A DNA stretch of 64,000 nucleotides from Mycobacterium sp. SVM_VP21 (GCA_024758765.1 CP101406.1:1984001-2048000), one strand, 5' to 3'; positions 16,580-26,893 are shown, counted from the first letter of the stretch. The notes: generated by a model from the sequence alone, not told the origin. Translations and numbers: made by a program.

Positions 16580-18775
16580 ATGCTGCAGACGCTTCGTCCG
16601 TATATGACCAATGGCTTGGCTGTTGCGGGTGCCGCAATGGTCGCGGTCGTGCCGGTAGCACCTCGGCTGCCTGAAGTCGCGCAGCAGTCGCCGCAGACCC
16701 GCCACCTGCCGGTCAAGTTAACCGGCGATCCGACCGGGCTGTTCGCGCTGACGGAGTTGCTTGGCGCGACTGGGCTGGGGGGGCCCGGGCCCGCCGATGC
16801 CGCGGTGACTATCGCTCCCGAACTGTCGCAATCGATCATGCTTGCCCTGGCCTTCATCGGCCCCTTCGTGACCGTCAACGAGGCGATCAACGAGATCATC
16901 GCCCAGGTCTTCGACTGGAGCCAGCCGCTGCAGGCCTTGCTGGCGCTGATCCAGGCCCCGTTCACCATCCTCAACGCCTTCCTTAACGGCGAGGCCAGCC
17001 TGAACGTGTTGGGTGTGAGCATCCCGCTGTTCAACGGCATCCTCGTCGCCCCGCACGACGTCGACGTCGACGTGCAGGCCGGCCAGTTGCTGGAGGAACT
17101 GGGCCTGGCCGACCAGACCCTGCCTCAGCTGCTGACCCAGCTCGGGATCGGCGACCAGCAACTCGTGACTCTGGCGACGAACCTGCTCAACGGCCTGGGG
17201 CTGGGCAACCCGACGATCACCGACCTGGTCGACATGCTTGGTCTCGGCACGGTTCCGGTGGCCAGCCTGGCCGAATCGGTCCTGAACGCGTTGCAGATCG
17301 GCAATCCGACCATTCTCGAGCTGACCCAGCAGTTGGGCCTGGCCAACACCGAGGTTGCGGATCTGGCCAAGGACATCCTCGACGCGCTGGGCATCGGTAA
17401 CGCCACCATCGGCGACCTCACCGACGACGTCGGCCTGGGCAGCATGACCATCCCCGACCTGCTCAGCGACGTGTTCAACGCGTTGGAGATCGGCAACCCG
17501 ACCATCCTCGACCTGGCCACCGACGTCGGCCTGGCCCAGCAGCCGCTGGCCGACCTGGCCAGCACCCTGCTCAACTCCCTGAACCTGGGCCAGCAGACCC
17601 CGGTCGACCTGCTCGACGCCCTGGGCGTCGGCGGCCTGGGCGTGGGCGACGTGGCGACCACCCTGCTCGACGCGTTGAGCCTCGGCCAGCGGACTCCGGT
17701 GGACCTCATCGACGCCGCGGGCTTCGGCAGCTTGAGTGTGGGGCAGATCGGCGTCGACCTGCTCACCGGGCTGAACCTGCAGGACCTGACCTTCAACGGA
17801 CTGCTGCAGGCCGCCGGTCTCGATGACCTGAAGGTGGCCGACATCCTGGGCGCCGCGCACCTGGAGACCACCACGCTCGGCGACATCATCAGCAACCTCG
17901 GTTTCGGTGGGCTCACGATCAACGACGTGATCAACGCGTCCGGCCCGGGCGCCGACCCGCTGCCCGGGTCGATCCACATCACCGGCAAGCTGACATTCGC
18001 CGTGGGCGACCAGCTGCTGGCGCCGAATATGGGTCAGACACTTCTCAGCTTCCTGCCAGACCCCAACGCGACGTTGGGCGACATGCTCGGGGACTTCGGT
18101 AACACCAAGATCAGCGACATGCTGGAGACCAGCCTGACCATGTCCCTGTCGCAGTTGCTCACCGACATGGGTCTGAACGACACCACCCTCGACGACCTGG
18201 TCGGCCAGCTGCTCGGTGACCAGACGGTGTCCGAGCTGCTCACCAGCATGGGCCTGAACACCTCGACGCTCGACGACCTGGTGGCCAGCCTGCTGGGCAC
18301 CACCACCGTGGGCGACGTGCTGGCCGAATCCGGTTTCGGCAGCCTGGATCTGAACTCGATCTTCGAGCAGCTGTTCGGCGGCATGACCGTCGGCAACGCG
18401 CTGGACGACTGGGGTCTGGGCAACACCGACCTGTACTCGCTGATCGACCAGCTGCTGGGCACCACCACCGTGGGCGACCTGCTCACCCAGTCCGGCTTCG
18501 GCAGCATGGACCTGTTCGGGATCCTGGAATCGGCGCTGGGCACCACCACCGTGGACGACCTGCTCAGCAGCTCCGGGTTCGGCAACCTGGACCTGGACAC
18601 CATGCTGACGCAGCTGTTCGGCGACGCGACCGTCAATTCGCTGCTCGACGACCTTGGCCTCGGATCGCTGGATCTGAGCGGGCTGCTCGACCAGTTGGGC
18701 CTGGCCGACATGGATGTGCTCAACCTCCACATTGCAGATGTCGCGGGCCTGATTCCCACCCTCTTCAACTTCTGA
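16580..18775 (+). CDS. Exported tandem-repeat protein with GjpA-like N-terminus (paralogue 1)
   Basis: 731 residues from ATG 16580, with GGGAGGG upstream. The N-terminus MLQTLRPYMTNGLAVAGAAM is like the export region of mycobacterial GjpA porin-family proteins. Residues about 85-160 (IGPFVTVNEAINEI to the NAFLNG region) also match that family. Seven 32-residue repeats occupy 174-397 (LGIGNPTIxDL in one half, GLGxxxVxDL in the other). After a spacer, seven 27-residue repeats fill 518-706 (LGTTTVGDLL in one half, GFGSMDLFGIL in the other). The repeats are leucine- and Asp-rich and nearly free of Cys and Lys. A solenoid at the cell surface is plausible; no function is known. The second paralogue begins 27 bp downstream. 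Confidence 0.8.
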   Translation: MLQTLRPYMTNGLAVAGAAMVAVVPVAPRLPEVAQQSPQTRHLPVKLTGDPTGLFALTELLGATGLGGPGPADAAVTIAPELSQSIMLALAFIGPFVTVNEAINEIIAQVFDWSQPLQALLALIQAPFTILNAFLNGEASLNVLGVSIPLFNGILVAPHDVDVDVQAGQLLEELGLADQTLPQLLTQLGIGDQQLVTLATNLLNGLGLGNPTITDLVDMLGLGTVPVASLAESVLNALQIGNPTILELTQQLGLANTEVADLAKDILDALGIGNATIGDLTDDVGLGSMTIPDLLSDVFNALEIGNPTILDLATDVGLAQQPLADLASTLLNSLNLGQQTPVDLLDALGVGGLGVGDVATTLLDALSLGQRTPVDLIDAAGFGSLSVGQIGVDLLTGLNLQDLTFNGLLQAAGLDDLKVADILGAAHLETTTLGDIISNLGFGGLTINDVINASGPGADPLPGSIHITGKLTFAVGDQLLAPNMGQTLLSFLPDPNATLGDMLGDFGNTKISDMLETSLTMSLSQLLTDMGLNDTTLDDLVGQLLGDQTVSELLTSMGLNTSTLDDLVASLLGTTTVGDVLAESGFGSLDLNSIFEQLFGGMTVGNALDDWGLGNTDLYSLIDQLLGTTTVGDLLTQSGFGSMDLFGILESALGTTTVDDLLSSSGFGNLDLDTMLTQLFGDATVNSLLDDLGLGSLDLSGLLDQLGLADMDVLNLHIADVAGLIPTLFNF
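17099..17770 (+). repeat. Seven 96-bp coding repeats (32 residues each)
   Basis: Seven consecutive units of exactly 32 codons (residues 174-397 of the upstream repeat protein). Each begins L-x-(I/L)-G and has T-(I/L/P)-x-(D/E)-L about six residues later, then G-(L/F/V) and a second helix-like segment ending L-(N/D)-(A/S/G). Confidence 0.85.
18131..18697 (+). repeat. Seven 81-bp coding repeats (27 residues each)
   Basis: Seven consecutive units of exactly 27 codons (residues 518-706), pattern LG-x-x-TV-x-x-LL-x-x-x-G-(L/F)-G/N-x-x-x-L-x-x-(L/I)-x-x-x-(L/A). They are shorter than the 32-residue units but built from the same two half-motifs. Confidence 0.85.
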
Positions 18776-18802
18776 TCGTCCCGATTACCGATGGGGAAAG
18801 CT

Positions 18803-21340
18803 ATGACGCACAAGTCGCTTCGGCCATATGTGACCACCGGAATGGGCATCGCCGGTGCTGCGATGATCGCGGTCGTTCCCGCCGCACCGCAGCTCCCGGA
18901 GGTCGCCCGGCAGCTCGACCACGCCCAACACCGGGCGGTCGCACTGACCGCGGATCTGGGCGACATCTTCACGCCCTACACCGACCTGATCACCAACACG
19001 GCCAACAACCTGGCCAGCCTGGGACAGCACGCGTTCGACTTCCCGATCCTGACCCAGTTCTTCAGTGATCCCCTCGGGTCGCTGATGCATATCCCCGACG
19101 CGCTGATCATGTTGAACACCCTGCTGCCCAGCGTCGAGACCATCTCGTCGGGGCTGCCGATCGAGATCGGCACCGAACTGACGCCGACGCTCGGCCTGCT
19201 GCTCTCGGCGATCGGCCCCTTCGTCACCCTCGGCAACGCCTTCAGCGACCTGATCAGCCAGATCTTCGACTTCTCCGACCCGCTAGGCGCACTGTTCGCG
19301 CTGCTCGGCGCCCCCGCCACCCTGCTGGATGCCTTCCTCAACGGCCAGGACGGCCTGGACTTCGCCGGCATCCACCTCCCGGTCTTCAACGGCCTGCTGG
19401 CTCCCGCCCAGCCCTTCGACCTCACCCTGACCATCGGCCAGCTGGTCGACATGGCGGGCATGGGCAGCCTGACCGTCGGTGACCTGGCCGACCAGACCGG
19501 CCTGGCCGACATGCCGGTGGCCGGCGTGGTGACCGGAGTCCTCGACGCCGTCGGCCTGGGCGACTCGTCCATCACCGATCTGGCTGACCAGTTCGGCTTC
19601 GGTGACCTCTCGCTGTCCGAGCTGATGATCGGTCTGCTCGACACGATGGGCATCGGCAACCCGACCATCAGCGGCTTGGCCGACATTGCCGGCCTGGGCG
19701 AGATGTCGGTGTCGAGCCTGCTCATCGAGGTGCTCAACCAGGTCGGGATGGGCACCAACCAGTCGATGACGAGCCTGGCGATGAGCGTGCTGGAAGCCGC
19801 GGGCTATGGCTCCGACCCGACGGTGGGGTCCTTGGCGGTTGCGCTGATGGACGCCATGGGCATGGGCGACCTGACGATCACCGGTCTGGTCCAGCAGTTC
19901 GGCATCGGCGACATGACCCTGGGCGACGTGCTCAAAGAGGGCCTGCACGCGGTGGCCGGCGACGACGCCACGATCACCAGCCTGATGGAGTCCATGGGCA
20001 TGGGCGGCCTGACCATCGGCAGCATGATCAACTCCCTGCTGGACTCCACCGGCTACGGAGACCTGACCCCGGTCGACCTGGTCGACTCGATGATGGGCAC
20101 CGACGCCGACCTCACCCTGACGCACCTGCTGGTCAACATCATGCAGGGCCAGGGCATGGACTACACCCTGGTCGAGCTGCTGCAGCAGATCCCGAATGCC
20201 GCTGACCCGGGTACAACCTATGCCGACCTGACGCTGGGCGAGCTGCTCAACACCACCCTGGTTCCGCCGGCCGACCCGGCCAACCCCGACCCGGTCCTGG
20301 ACCCCTATGCCGGCCAGCCGCTGGGCAGCGTGCCGTGGGCGGACTTCCTGGCCAGCAACATGGCGATGAACTACGGCGCCAAGACCATTCAGGACCTCGC
20401 GGCCGAAGCGGGCATGCCGCTGGACAGCACCACCTGCTCCCTGGCCATCGTGGTCGGCATCGACTGCTCGGCGACGCTGAGCTCGCTGATGGGCAGCAAC
20501 ACCGTCTACGAGACGCTGCACAACCTGAAGGCCGACGGCAACGGCATCGCCGGGGTTCCGGCCGGCACCTCGCTCACCGACGTCAACCTGGGCCAGTTGG
20601 TGGCGGCCACCGGACAGGGCGACGAGCACCTGAGCACCATCCTGTTCGGCCTGCCCGTGGACACCACGCTGCACGACTTCCTGGTCAACCTGGGCCTGGA
20701 CGACGTGACGGTCACCGACATCGTCAACAACGGTTTCCCCTGGCTGGTCGACACCAACCTGGTGTCGCTGCTCAGCTCCTGGGGCCTGAACAACCTGGAC
20801 CTGGACACGGTGATCGACCGACTCGGCCTGGACATGACCGTGACGCAGATGCTCAACAGCCTGGGTCTGGGGTCGATTCACGTGACCGATGTGGTCAACG
20901 ACCTGCTAGGCGGCGTCTACGTCCAGAACCTGCTGAACGACCTTGGCCTGGGCGGGGTCACCCTCGAGACGTTCCTCAACAACCTGTTGGGCGGCGTGTA
21001 CGTGGGCGACCTGCTCGACGACCTGAACCTCGACAACGTCCACCTGGATGACGTCCTCACCGCCCTGCTGGGCGGGGTGAATGTGAACTCGGTGCTGACC
21101 AGCCTCGGGCTGAACAACGTGTATCTCGACGACGTCGTCAACGACCTGCTCGGTGGCACCACCATCGGCACGATCCTCAACGACCTGGGCATCAGCGACG
21201 CGACGATCGCGAACATCCTGGGCAGCCTCGGCTTGAACGACACCGACATCCTGGGCGTCGTCACCGGCGACTTCTTCGGCTTGTTCGCGCAGCTGGGCCA
21301 GGGCATCCCGCAGATGATCGCGGATGCGCTCGCCGGATAG
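18803..21340 (+). CDS. Exported tandem-repeat protein with GjpA-like N-terminus (paralogue 2)
   Basis: 845 residues from ATG 18803, preceded by GGGGAAAG; an ATG at 18791 is also in frame. The N-terminus SLRPYVTTGMGIAGAAMIAV and the IGPFVTLGNAFSDL to DAFLNGQDG region parallel paralogue 1. Units of about 32 residues (MGIGNPTISGL, GLGEMSVSSLL) follow from roughly residue 215. They include two 19-residue partial units and then a divergent middle with a rare Cys pair (TTCSLAIVVGIDCSA). Five 27-residue units end the protein (675-809, LGGVYVGDLLDDL). Probably cotranscribed with paralogue 1 and the PGRS genes; role unknown. Confidence 0.8.
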   Translation: MTHKSLRPYVTTGMGIAGAAMIAVVPAAPQLPEVARQLDHAQHRAVALTADLGDIFTPYTDLITNTANNLASLGQHAFDFPILTQFFSDPLGSLMHIPDALIMLNTLLPSVETISSGLPIEIGTELTPTLGLLLSAIGPFVTLGNAFSDLISQIFDFSDPLGALFALLGAPATLLDAFLNGQDGLDFAGIHLPVFNGLLAPAQPFDLTLTIGQLVDMAGMGSLTVGDLADQTGLADMPVAGVVTGVLDAVGLGDSSITDLADQFGFGDLSLSELMIGLLDTMGIGNPTISGLADIAGLGEMSVSSLLIEVLNQVGMGTNQSMTSLAMSVLEAAGYGSDPTVGSLAVALMDAMGMGDLTITGLVQQFGIGDMTLGDVLKEGLHAVAGDDATITSLMESMGMGGLTIGSMINSLLDSTGYGDLTPVDLVDSMMGTDADLTLTHLLVNIMQGQGMDYTLVELLQQIPNAADPGTTYADLTLGELLNTTLVPPADPANPDPVLDPYAGQPLGSVPWADFLASNMAMNYGAKTIQDLAAEAGMPLDSTTCSLAIVVGIDCSATLSSLMGSNTVYETLHNLKADGNGIAGVPAGTSLTDVNLGQLVAATGQGDEHLSTILFGLPVDTTLHDFLVNLGLDDVTVTDIVNNGFPWLVDTNLVSLLSSWGLNNLDLDTVIDRLGLDMTVTQMLNSLGLGSIHVTDVVNDLLGGVYVQNLLNDLGLGGVTLETFLNNLLGGVYVGDLLDDLNLDNVHLDDVLTALLGGVNVNSVLTSLGLNNVYLDDVVNDLLGGTTIGTILNDLGISDATIANILGSLGLNDTDILGVVTGDFFGLFAQLGQGIPQMIADALAG
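20825..21229 (+). repeat. Five 81-bp coding repeats (27 residues each)
   Basis: Five exact-length 27-codon units, four of them beginning LGG, with V/I-x-x-L/I-L-x-x-L-x-L then a second V-x-L-x-x-x-L-x-x-L half. They match the length and pattern of the C-terminal array of paralogue 1. Confidence 0.85.
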
Positions 21341-21400
21341 CGGTCAGTACCACCACAACGAGAACTTCAACTTCGGATAAGCACAGATAGGAAAATCCGG

Positions 21401-24400
21401 ATGGCTGAGAACAAGAGGTCCGCGCGGGGCCGGGGTGCGCGTCGCCGGGTGGCGGGCGCCGGCACGGCGGTCGGAGCGTTTCTGGCGTTCGGGTTGAGTC
21501 CACTGGCGGCGGCCCCGCCGGCGCAGGCGGACGATCTCGGCTGGATCGCCGACCTGGTCGGGTGGGACTCGGGGGATGCCTTCGCCGGCATCGCCGATTC
21601 GACCCTGCCGTTGAGCTTCACGTTCGATGATCTGTTCAGCGCGCTCGTGTACGTGCCCATGCACGACGCGATCGAGGGCTGGATCAACAGCGATCTCGGC
21701 CTGCAGGTCAACGGTGCGATCAACGCTCTGGCCGGGGTGTATTTGATCGGTGACGGCGCGGATGGCACCGAGGCGAATCCCGACGGCGGCAACGCCGGGT
21801 TGCTGTTCGGTGACGGTGGCGACGGCTGGGGGTACAGCGGCAGCGGTGGCAACGCCGGCTGGTTGTTCGGCAACGGCGGTAACGCGGGCGGCGCGTATGA
21901 CGTTGCCGGAGCGCCCTATTCGGCCGACGCCACCGGCGGCTCAGGTGTATCAACCCTGGCCGCGGACGGTTCAATCGACGGAACGGCCGGTAAGGGCGGC
22001 AACGCCGGGTTCTTCTTCGGTGCCGGGGGTAACGGATCCAACGGCGGCGACGGGCAGTTCGGCGGCGCCGGCGGGGCCGGCGGCCGCGGTGGTGACGGTG
22101 GCTTCTTCTGGGGCGCCGGCGGGAACGGCGGCAACGGTGGCAACGGTGCGGACGGTACGGCGTCGCATATCGCCGGCGGCAACGGCGGTGTCGGTGGTGA
22201 AGGCGGCCGCGGCGGCTTCTTCTTCAGCGCCGGTGGTGTCGGTGGTGCCGGTGGTGACGCCGGCTCCGGATATGCCGGTGGGACGTACCACCCCGGTGGC
22301 ACCGGTGGTGCCGGTGGTGCTGGTGGTGACGGTGGCCTGTTCTTCGGTGGTGGCGGCGACGGCGGTGTCGGTGGCGTCGGCGGCCTCGGTGGTAACGGTG
22401 GTGCTGGCGGGGTCGGCGGCGCGGGCGGGTTGTTCCTCGGTGGTGGCGGCGACGGTGGTGTCGGCGGCCTCGGTGGTGCCGGCTGGACTGGCTCGGTCGG
22501 GGACTCCGGTCACAATGGCGGCGCGGGCGGCGCGGCCGGCAACGGCGGCGTCGGTGGCGCCGGCGGTGCCGGTGGAATCTTCTTCGGCAGTGGCGGCAAC
22601 GGCGCTCTCGGCGGTGCGGGTGGCACGGGTGGCGTCGGTGGTGCGGGCGCTGACGGCGCGGACGCCACGGCAGCCGGCGGCAACGGCGGCAATGCCACCA
22701 ACGGTGGTGCGGGTGGCACCGGTGGCGCGGCCGGTGCCGGTGGTGCGGGCGGTGCGGGTGGCATCTTCGCCAGCGCGGGCAGCCACGGCCACGGCGGTGT
22801 CGGTGGCGACGGTGGCGCCGGCGGCACGGCCGGCAATGGCGGCGACGGTGCCAACGGCAGCGCCGGCGCAGCGGGCGGCAACGGCGGTGCCGGCGGTAAC
22901 CGGGGCGTAGGCGGCGCCGGCGGTGCCGGCGGTGACAACGGCGACGGCACCCGCGGCGCGGCCGGCGCGACCGGGACGGTCGGTGCGGGCGGTGGCAACG
23001 GCGGTAACGGCGGCGACGGTGGCGACGCCACCTCCGCCGGCCACGTCGGTGGTGCCGGCGGCCGGGGCGGTGCGGCCGGGACCATCGGTGCCGGCGGCAA
23101 CGGCGGCGACGGTGGCAATGGAGCTGCCGGGGTGAACAGCGTGGGCGGTGCCGGTGGTGTGGGTGGCGCTGGCGGTGCCGGCGGCTCACAGTCCGGTGGT
23201 GGCGGCAACGGCGGGCACGGTGGCAACGGTGGTGCCGGCGCGGCCGGCACACAGGGCAGCACCGGTAGCACCGGTGTCGCCGGTGTCAACAATGGCCGCG
23301 GCGGTGACGGCAGCGCGGGCGGTAACGGCTACGCCGGTGGTGCCGGCGGAGCCGGCGGTAACGCCGGGACTGCGGCGCACGGCAGCGCTGGCGTCAACGG
23401 CAGCGGCGGTGACGGCGGCAAGGGTGGTACTGCCGGTGCGGCCGGCAACGGCGGTGACGGCGCGGCGGGTGTCTGGGGCAAGACCGGTTCTGGCGGCCAG
23501 GACGGCGCCGGCGGTGACGGTGGTACCGCCGGTAACTCCGCGGGCAATGCCGGCGCCGGCGGTAAGGGTGGCGCGGCCGGCACCGGTGGTACCGGTGGCA
23601 CCGCCGGGCACACCGGCGCAGCCGGCGGTGCGGCGACCGGCGCGGTTCATGGCGGCAACGGTGGCGTCGGGGCAGCCGGAAACTCTGCACATCTCAACGG
23701 TGGCGCAGGCGGCAATGGTGGTAGCGGCAACCTGACCGGCAACGGTGGGCGCGGCGGCGACGGTGGGGTGGGCGCGACTGGCACCACCGGAACCACCGAC
23801 CCGATCACCGGAGTCGGCAACATCGGCGGCACCGGCGGCAACGGGGGCACCGGCGGTATCGGTGGTGCCGGCGGCTCGCTGGCTGGTAACGGCGGTGCGG
23901 GCGGCCGTGGTGGCGCGGGCGGTGTCGGTGGCACCGGCGGCTCGGGTGCCTCCGGCGTGGACGGCACCGACGCGATCGCGGGCAGCGGCGACAACGGCGG
24001 CAACGGCGGCGACGCCACCGGTCAGGGCGGCGGCGGCGGCAATGGCGGTGTCGGCGGCAATGGCGGTGCCGGTGGCACCGCCGCGCACGGCAACGCCGGT
24101 GCGGTCGGCGCTGGTGGCGTCGGTGGCGCGGGCGGGCTCGGCGGCGACGCCGGTACCGGTGGCGCCGGCGGTGACGGTGCCGGCGGCGGCGCGAACGCGG
24201 TGGCCGGCAGTGGCGGCAACGGCGGCAAGGGCGGCACCGACTACGGTGCCGGCGGTGTCGGCGGTGCCGGCGGCTGGGACGCCAACCACGCGGTTCAGGC
24301 TGCCGGTGGAGCGGCCGGCGCACACGGCGCCGAAGGTGACGGCGGTGCCGGCGGTAACGGTGGCGCCGGCGAGGGTGTGATCGGCGGTGTCGCGCAGTCT

Positions 24401-26893
24401 GGTGGTGCCGGCGGAAATGGTGGCGCAGCCGGGCAGCACGGCGACGGCGGTGCCGGTGGTAACGGCGGCGCCGGCGCGGCTGGTGCGGCCGGGACCACCG
24501 ACGGCAATGGAGTCGGCTCCAACGGCGGGGTCGGCGGTCACGGCGGTGTCGGCGGTAAGGGCGGTGCCGGCGGCACGATCGCCGGAAATGGCGGCGCGGG
24601 TGGTATCGGCGGTGCCGGCGGTGTCGGCGGTGTCGGCGGATCGGCCGCGGATGGAACGGACGGCATCGACGCAATCGCTGGAACCGGCGGTAACGGCACC
24701 GACGGCGGCGATGCCTACGGCAGCGGCGGCAATGGCGGTATCGGTGGCATCGGCGGCAACGGTGGTCTGGGCGGCAGTGTCACCAACGGCACCGCGGGCG
24801 CGCAGGGCGCCGGCGGCGTGGGCGGCGCGGGCGGCGCCGGCGGTAGCGCCGGTGAGGGCGGCCGCGGCGGTAACGGCGCCGGCGGCGGAAGTAATGCGGT
24901 GGCTGGTCACGGCGGTAACGGTGGTGCGGGCGGCGACGCGTACGGCACCGGTGCGGCCGGCGGTGCCGGCGGCCAGGGTGCCGGCGGTCAGGCCGCATCC
25001 GGCGCGGCCGGTGCGGATGGCTCCGATGGTTCCGGTGGTGCCGGCGGCAATGGCGGCGATGCGGGAAGCACCGCGCAGATCGGTGGCGACGGCGGCAAGG
25101 GTGGTGCTGCCGGCGCACTCGGCACCGGTGGTGTGGGCGGCAACGGCGGTGCCGGTGCGGCCGGCGCGAACGGAACCACCAACGGCTCGGGCAACGGCAC
25201 CCTCGGCGGCAACGGCGGGATGGGCGGTAACGGCGGCATTGGCGGCGCTGGCGGCACCACCGCCGGCGACGGTGGCGCCGGCGGTCAGGGTGGCGCGGGT
25301 GGTCGCGGCGGCACCGGCGGTAATGGCGCCAACGCCAGCGTCTCGGGCGCCAACGGCGGCACCGGCGGCAACGGTGGGGTCGGCGGCAAGGGCGGGATCG
25401 GCGGCGCCGGTGGCGTTGCGACCAACGGCGACGGCGGTGCCGGTGGCCAGGGCGGTGCGGCCGGGGACGCCGGCAACGGCGGCCGCGGCGGTAACGGCCT
25501 CGGCGGCGGCGGCGGACAGACCGCCGGTAACGGCGGGGCGGGCGGCACCGGCGGCGAACGCGGGACGGCCGGTACCGGAGGTGCCGGTGGCTCGGGCGGT
25601 GGCGTCGGTCAGGTCGGTGCGGCCGGCCTGATCGGCGGCGCCGGTGGCGGCGGCAACGGCGGGGCCGGCGGCAACGGCGGCACCGGCCAGGGCTTCTACA
25701 CCGTCGGCGCGGACACCTACGGCCAGGCCGGCGGCGCCGGCGGCCTCGGCGGCAACGCCGGATCGTTCGGCAACGGCGGCGCCGGCGGCAAGGGTGGTGA
25801 CGGCGTGGACGGCACCACCGGCACCGTGGTCACCGCCAACGGTTCCAAGGCGGGCAGTGGCTCCACCGGCGGTAACAGCGGCGGTGCGCTGGCCGGCGAT
25901 GTGAACGCGGGTAATGGAACCAACGGCTCCAACGGCGTCATCAACGGCATCCACTCGCAAGACGGCGGCAATGGCGGCGCGGGTGGTGCCGCCTACACCT
26001 CGGGCTGTGAGGGTGGCGCGGGCCCCATCGGCTTGTGCATCGGTGGCCACGGGGCGACCGCGCACGCTGGTAATGGCGGCAATGGCGGCGACGGTATCGC
26101 CGGCTCCAACGGTGGCAACGGTGCCGCCGGCGGGACCGCCTACAGTGCGGCGTACAACGCAACGGCCTATGGCGGCGACGCCGGCGACGGCGGTCGCGGT
26201 GGTGATGGCGTGAACGGCATTATCGGTGGTGCCGGCGGTGCCGGTGGTGCCGGTGGTGCTGGCGGATCGGTCTTCGGCAACGGCGGTGACGGCGGCGTCG
26301 GCGGCAACGGCGGTGACGGCGGGAACGCCACCGCTGGCGGCAACGGCGGCGACGGCGGCTCCGGTACCTGGGGCGCCAACGCCTTCAATGGCGCTCAGAC
26401 CGGCCAGGCCCAGCTGATCGCGCCGACGGGCGGCCATGGCTACGCCGGCGACGGCGGCGACGGCGGCGACGCGGGCAACGGCGGTAACGGCGGCGCTGGC
26501 GGTGCCGGTGGTACCGGTGGCGCCGCGGGTGCGGCCGGCGGTGGCGGCGGGACAGCCGGTCACGCCGGTGGCGGTGGCAACGGTGGCAACGGTGGTGACG
26601 CCGGTGCCGGTGGCAATGGTGGCAACGGTGGTAACGGTGCCGACGGTTACGTGCCGGCCGGCCAGGAAAGCAAGATCACCCCGGGTGACGGCGGTATCGG
26701 CGGCAAGACCGGGCTGAGCGGCGCTTTCGGCGTCGGCGGTGCGGCCGGCCAAGGTGGGCAGGAAGCCGACGGCACCCAGGCCGACGGCGGAGCCGGCGGT
26801 ATCCAGGGTGACGGAGCTTCTGCCGGCAAGGCGGGAATGTACGGCACCACCGGCGCCACCTATGCCGTGTGGGCCCCGACACCCCCGTTCTGA
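21401..26893 (+). CDS. PGRS-domain protein with signal peptide, no PE domain (1830 aa)
   Basis: Starts MAENKRSARGRGARRRVAG; a basic twin-Arg type signal peptide ends near AQA-Asp44. A short linker (about 44-116, containing LGWIADLVGWDSGD) leads to LIGDGADGTEANPDGG, the classical entry into a PGRS domain. Some 1700 residues of GGxGG repeats then run to a non-glycine-rich C-terminal tail ending TYAVWAPTPPF. GNAGWLFGNGG and GGFFFSAGG-like blades occur early. There is no 100-residue PE domain, so ESX-5 export through PE is not expected and Sec or Tat export is inferred. It is followed 50 bp later by a second such gene. Confidence 0.85.
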   Translation: MAENKRSARGRGARRRVAGAGTAVGAFLAFGLSPLAAAPPAQADDLGWIADLVGWDSGDAFAGIADSTLPLSFTFDDLFSALVYVPMHDAIEGWINSDLGLQVNGAINALAGVYLIGDGADGTEANPDGGNAGLLFGDGGDGWGYSGSGGNAGWLFGNGGNAGGAYDVAGAPYSADATGGSGVSTLAADGSIDGTAGKGGNAGFFFGAGGNGSNGGDGQFGGAGGAGGRGGDGGFFWGAGGNGGNGGNGADGTASHIAGGNGGVGGEGGRGGFFFSAGGVGGAGGDAGSGYAGGTYHPGGTGGAGGAGGDGGLFFGGGGDGGVGGVGGLGGNGGAGGVGGAGGLFLGGGGDGGVGGLGGAGWTGSVGDSGHNGGAGGAAGNGGVGGAGGAGGIFFGSGGNGALGGAGGTGGVGGAGADGADATAAGGNGGNATNGGAGGTGGAAGAGGAGGAGGIFASAGSHGHGGVGGDGGAGGTAGNGGDGANGSAGAAGGNGGAGGNRGVGGAGGAGGDNGDGTRGAAGATGTVGAGGGNGGNGGDGGDATSAGHVGGAGGRGGAAGTIGAGGNGGDGGNGAAGVNSVGGAGGVGGAGGAGGSQSGGGGNGGHGGNGGAGAAGTQGSTGSTGVAGVNNGRGGDGSAGGNGYAGGAGGAGGNAGTAAHGSAGVNGSGGDGGKGGTAGAAGNGGDGAAGVWGKTGSGGQDGAGGDGGTAGNSAGNAGAGGKGGAAGTGGTGGTAGHTGAAGGAATGAVHGGNGGVGAAGNSAHLNGGAGGNGGSGNLTGNGGRGGDGGVGATGTTGTTDPITGVGNIGGTGGNGGTGGIGGAGGSLAGNGGAGGRGGAGGVGGTGGSGASGVDGTDAIAGSGDNGGNGGDATGQGGGGGNGGVGGNGGAGGTAAHGNAGAVGAGGVGGAGGLGGDAGTGGAGGDGAGGGANAVAGSGGNGGKGGTDYGAGGVGGAGGWDANHAVQAAGGAAGAHGAEGDGGAGGNGGAGEGVIGGVAQSGGAGGNGGAAGQHGDGGAGGNGGAGAAGAAGTTDGNGVGSNGGVGGHGGVGGKGGAGGTIAGNGGAGGIGGAGGVGGVGGSAADGTDGIDAIAGTGGNGTDGGDAYGSGGNGGIGGIGGNGGLGGSVTNGTAGAQGAGGVGGAGGAGGSAGEGGRGGNGAGGGSNAVAGHGGNGGAGGDAYGTGAAGGAGGQGAGGQAASGAAGADGSDGSGGAGGNGGDAGSTAQIGGDGGKGGAAGALGTGGVGGNGGAGAAGANGTTNGSGNGTLGGNGGMGGNGGIGGAGGTTAGDGGAGGQGGAGGRGGTGGNGANASVSGANGGTGGNGGVGGKGGIGGAGGVATNGDGGAGGQGGAAGDAGNGGRGGNGLGGGGGQTAGNGGAGGTGGERGTAGTGGAGGSGGGVGQVGAAGLIGGAGGGGNGGAGGNGGTGQGFYTVGADTYGQAGGAGGLGGNAGSFGNGGAGGKGGDGVDGTTGTVVTANGSKAGSGSTGGNSGGALAGDVNAGNGTNGSNGVINGIHSQDGGNGGAGGAAYTSGCEGGAGPIGLCIGGHGATAHAGNGGNGGDGIAGSNGGNGAAGGTAYSAAYNATAYGGDAGDGGRGGDGVNGIIGGAGGAGGAGGAGGSVFGNGGDGGVGGNGGDGGNATAGGNGGDGGSGTWGANAFNGAQTGQAQLIAPTGGHGYAGDGGDGGDAGNGGNGGAGGAGGTGGAAGAAGGGGGTAGHAGGGGNGGNGGDAGAGGNGGNGGNGADGYVPAGQESKITPGDGGIGGKTGLSGAFGVGGAAGQGGQEADGTQADGGAGGIQGDGASAGKAGMYGTTGATYAVWAPTPPF

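Noticed and set aside
17125-20881. Long antisense frames across the 32/27-residue repeat proteins
   Set aside because: They arise because the repeated codons avoid stops on the other strand. The products are Gln/Val/His- or Ser-rich with no recognisable domain, whereas the plus-strand frames have signal peptides and regular repeats.
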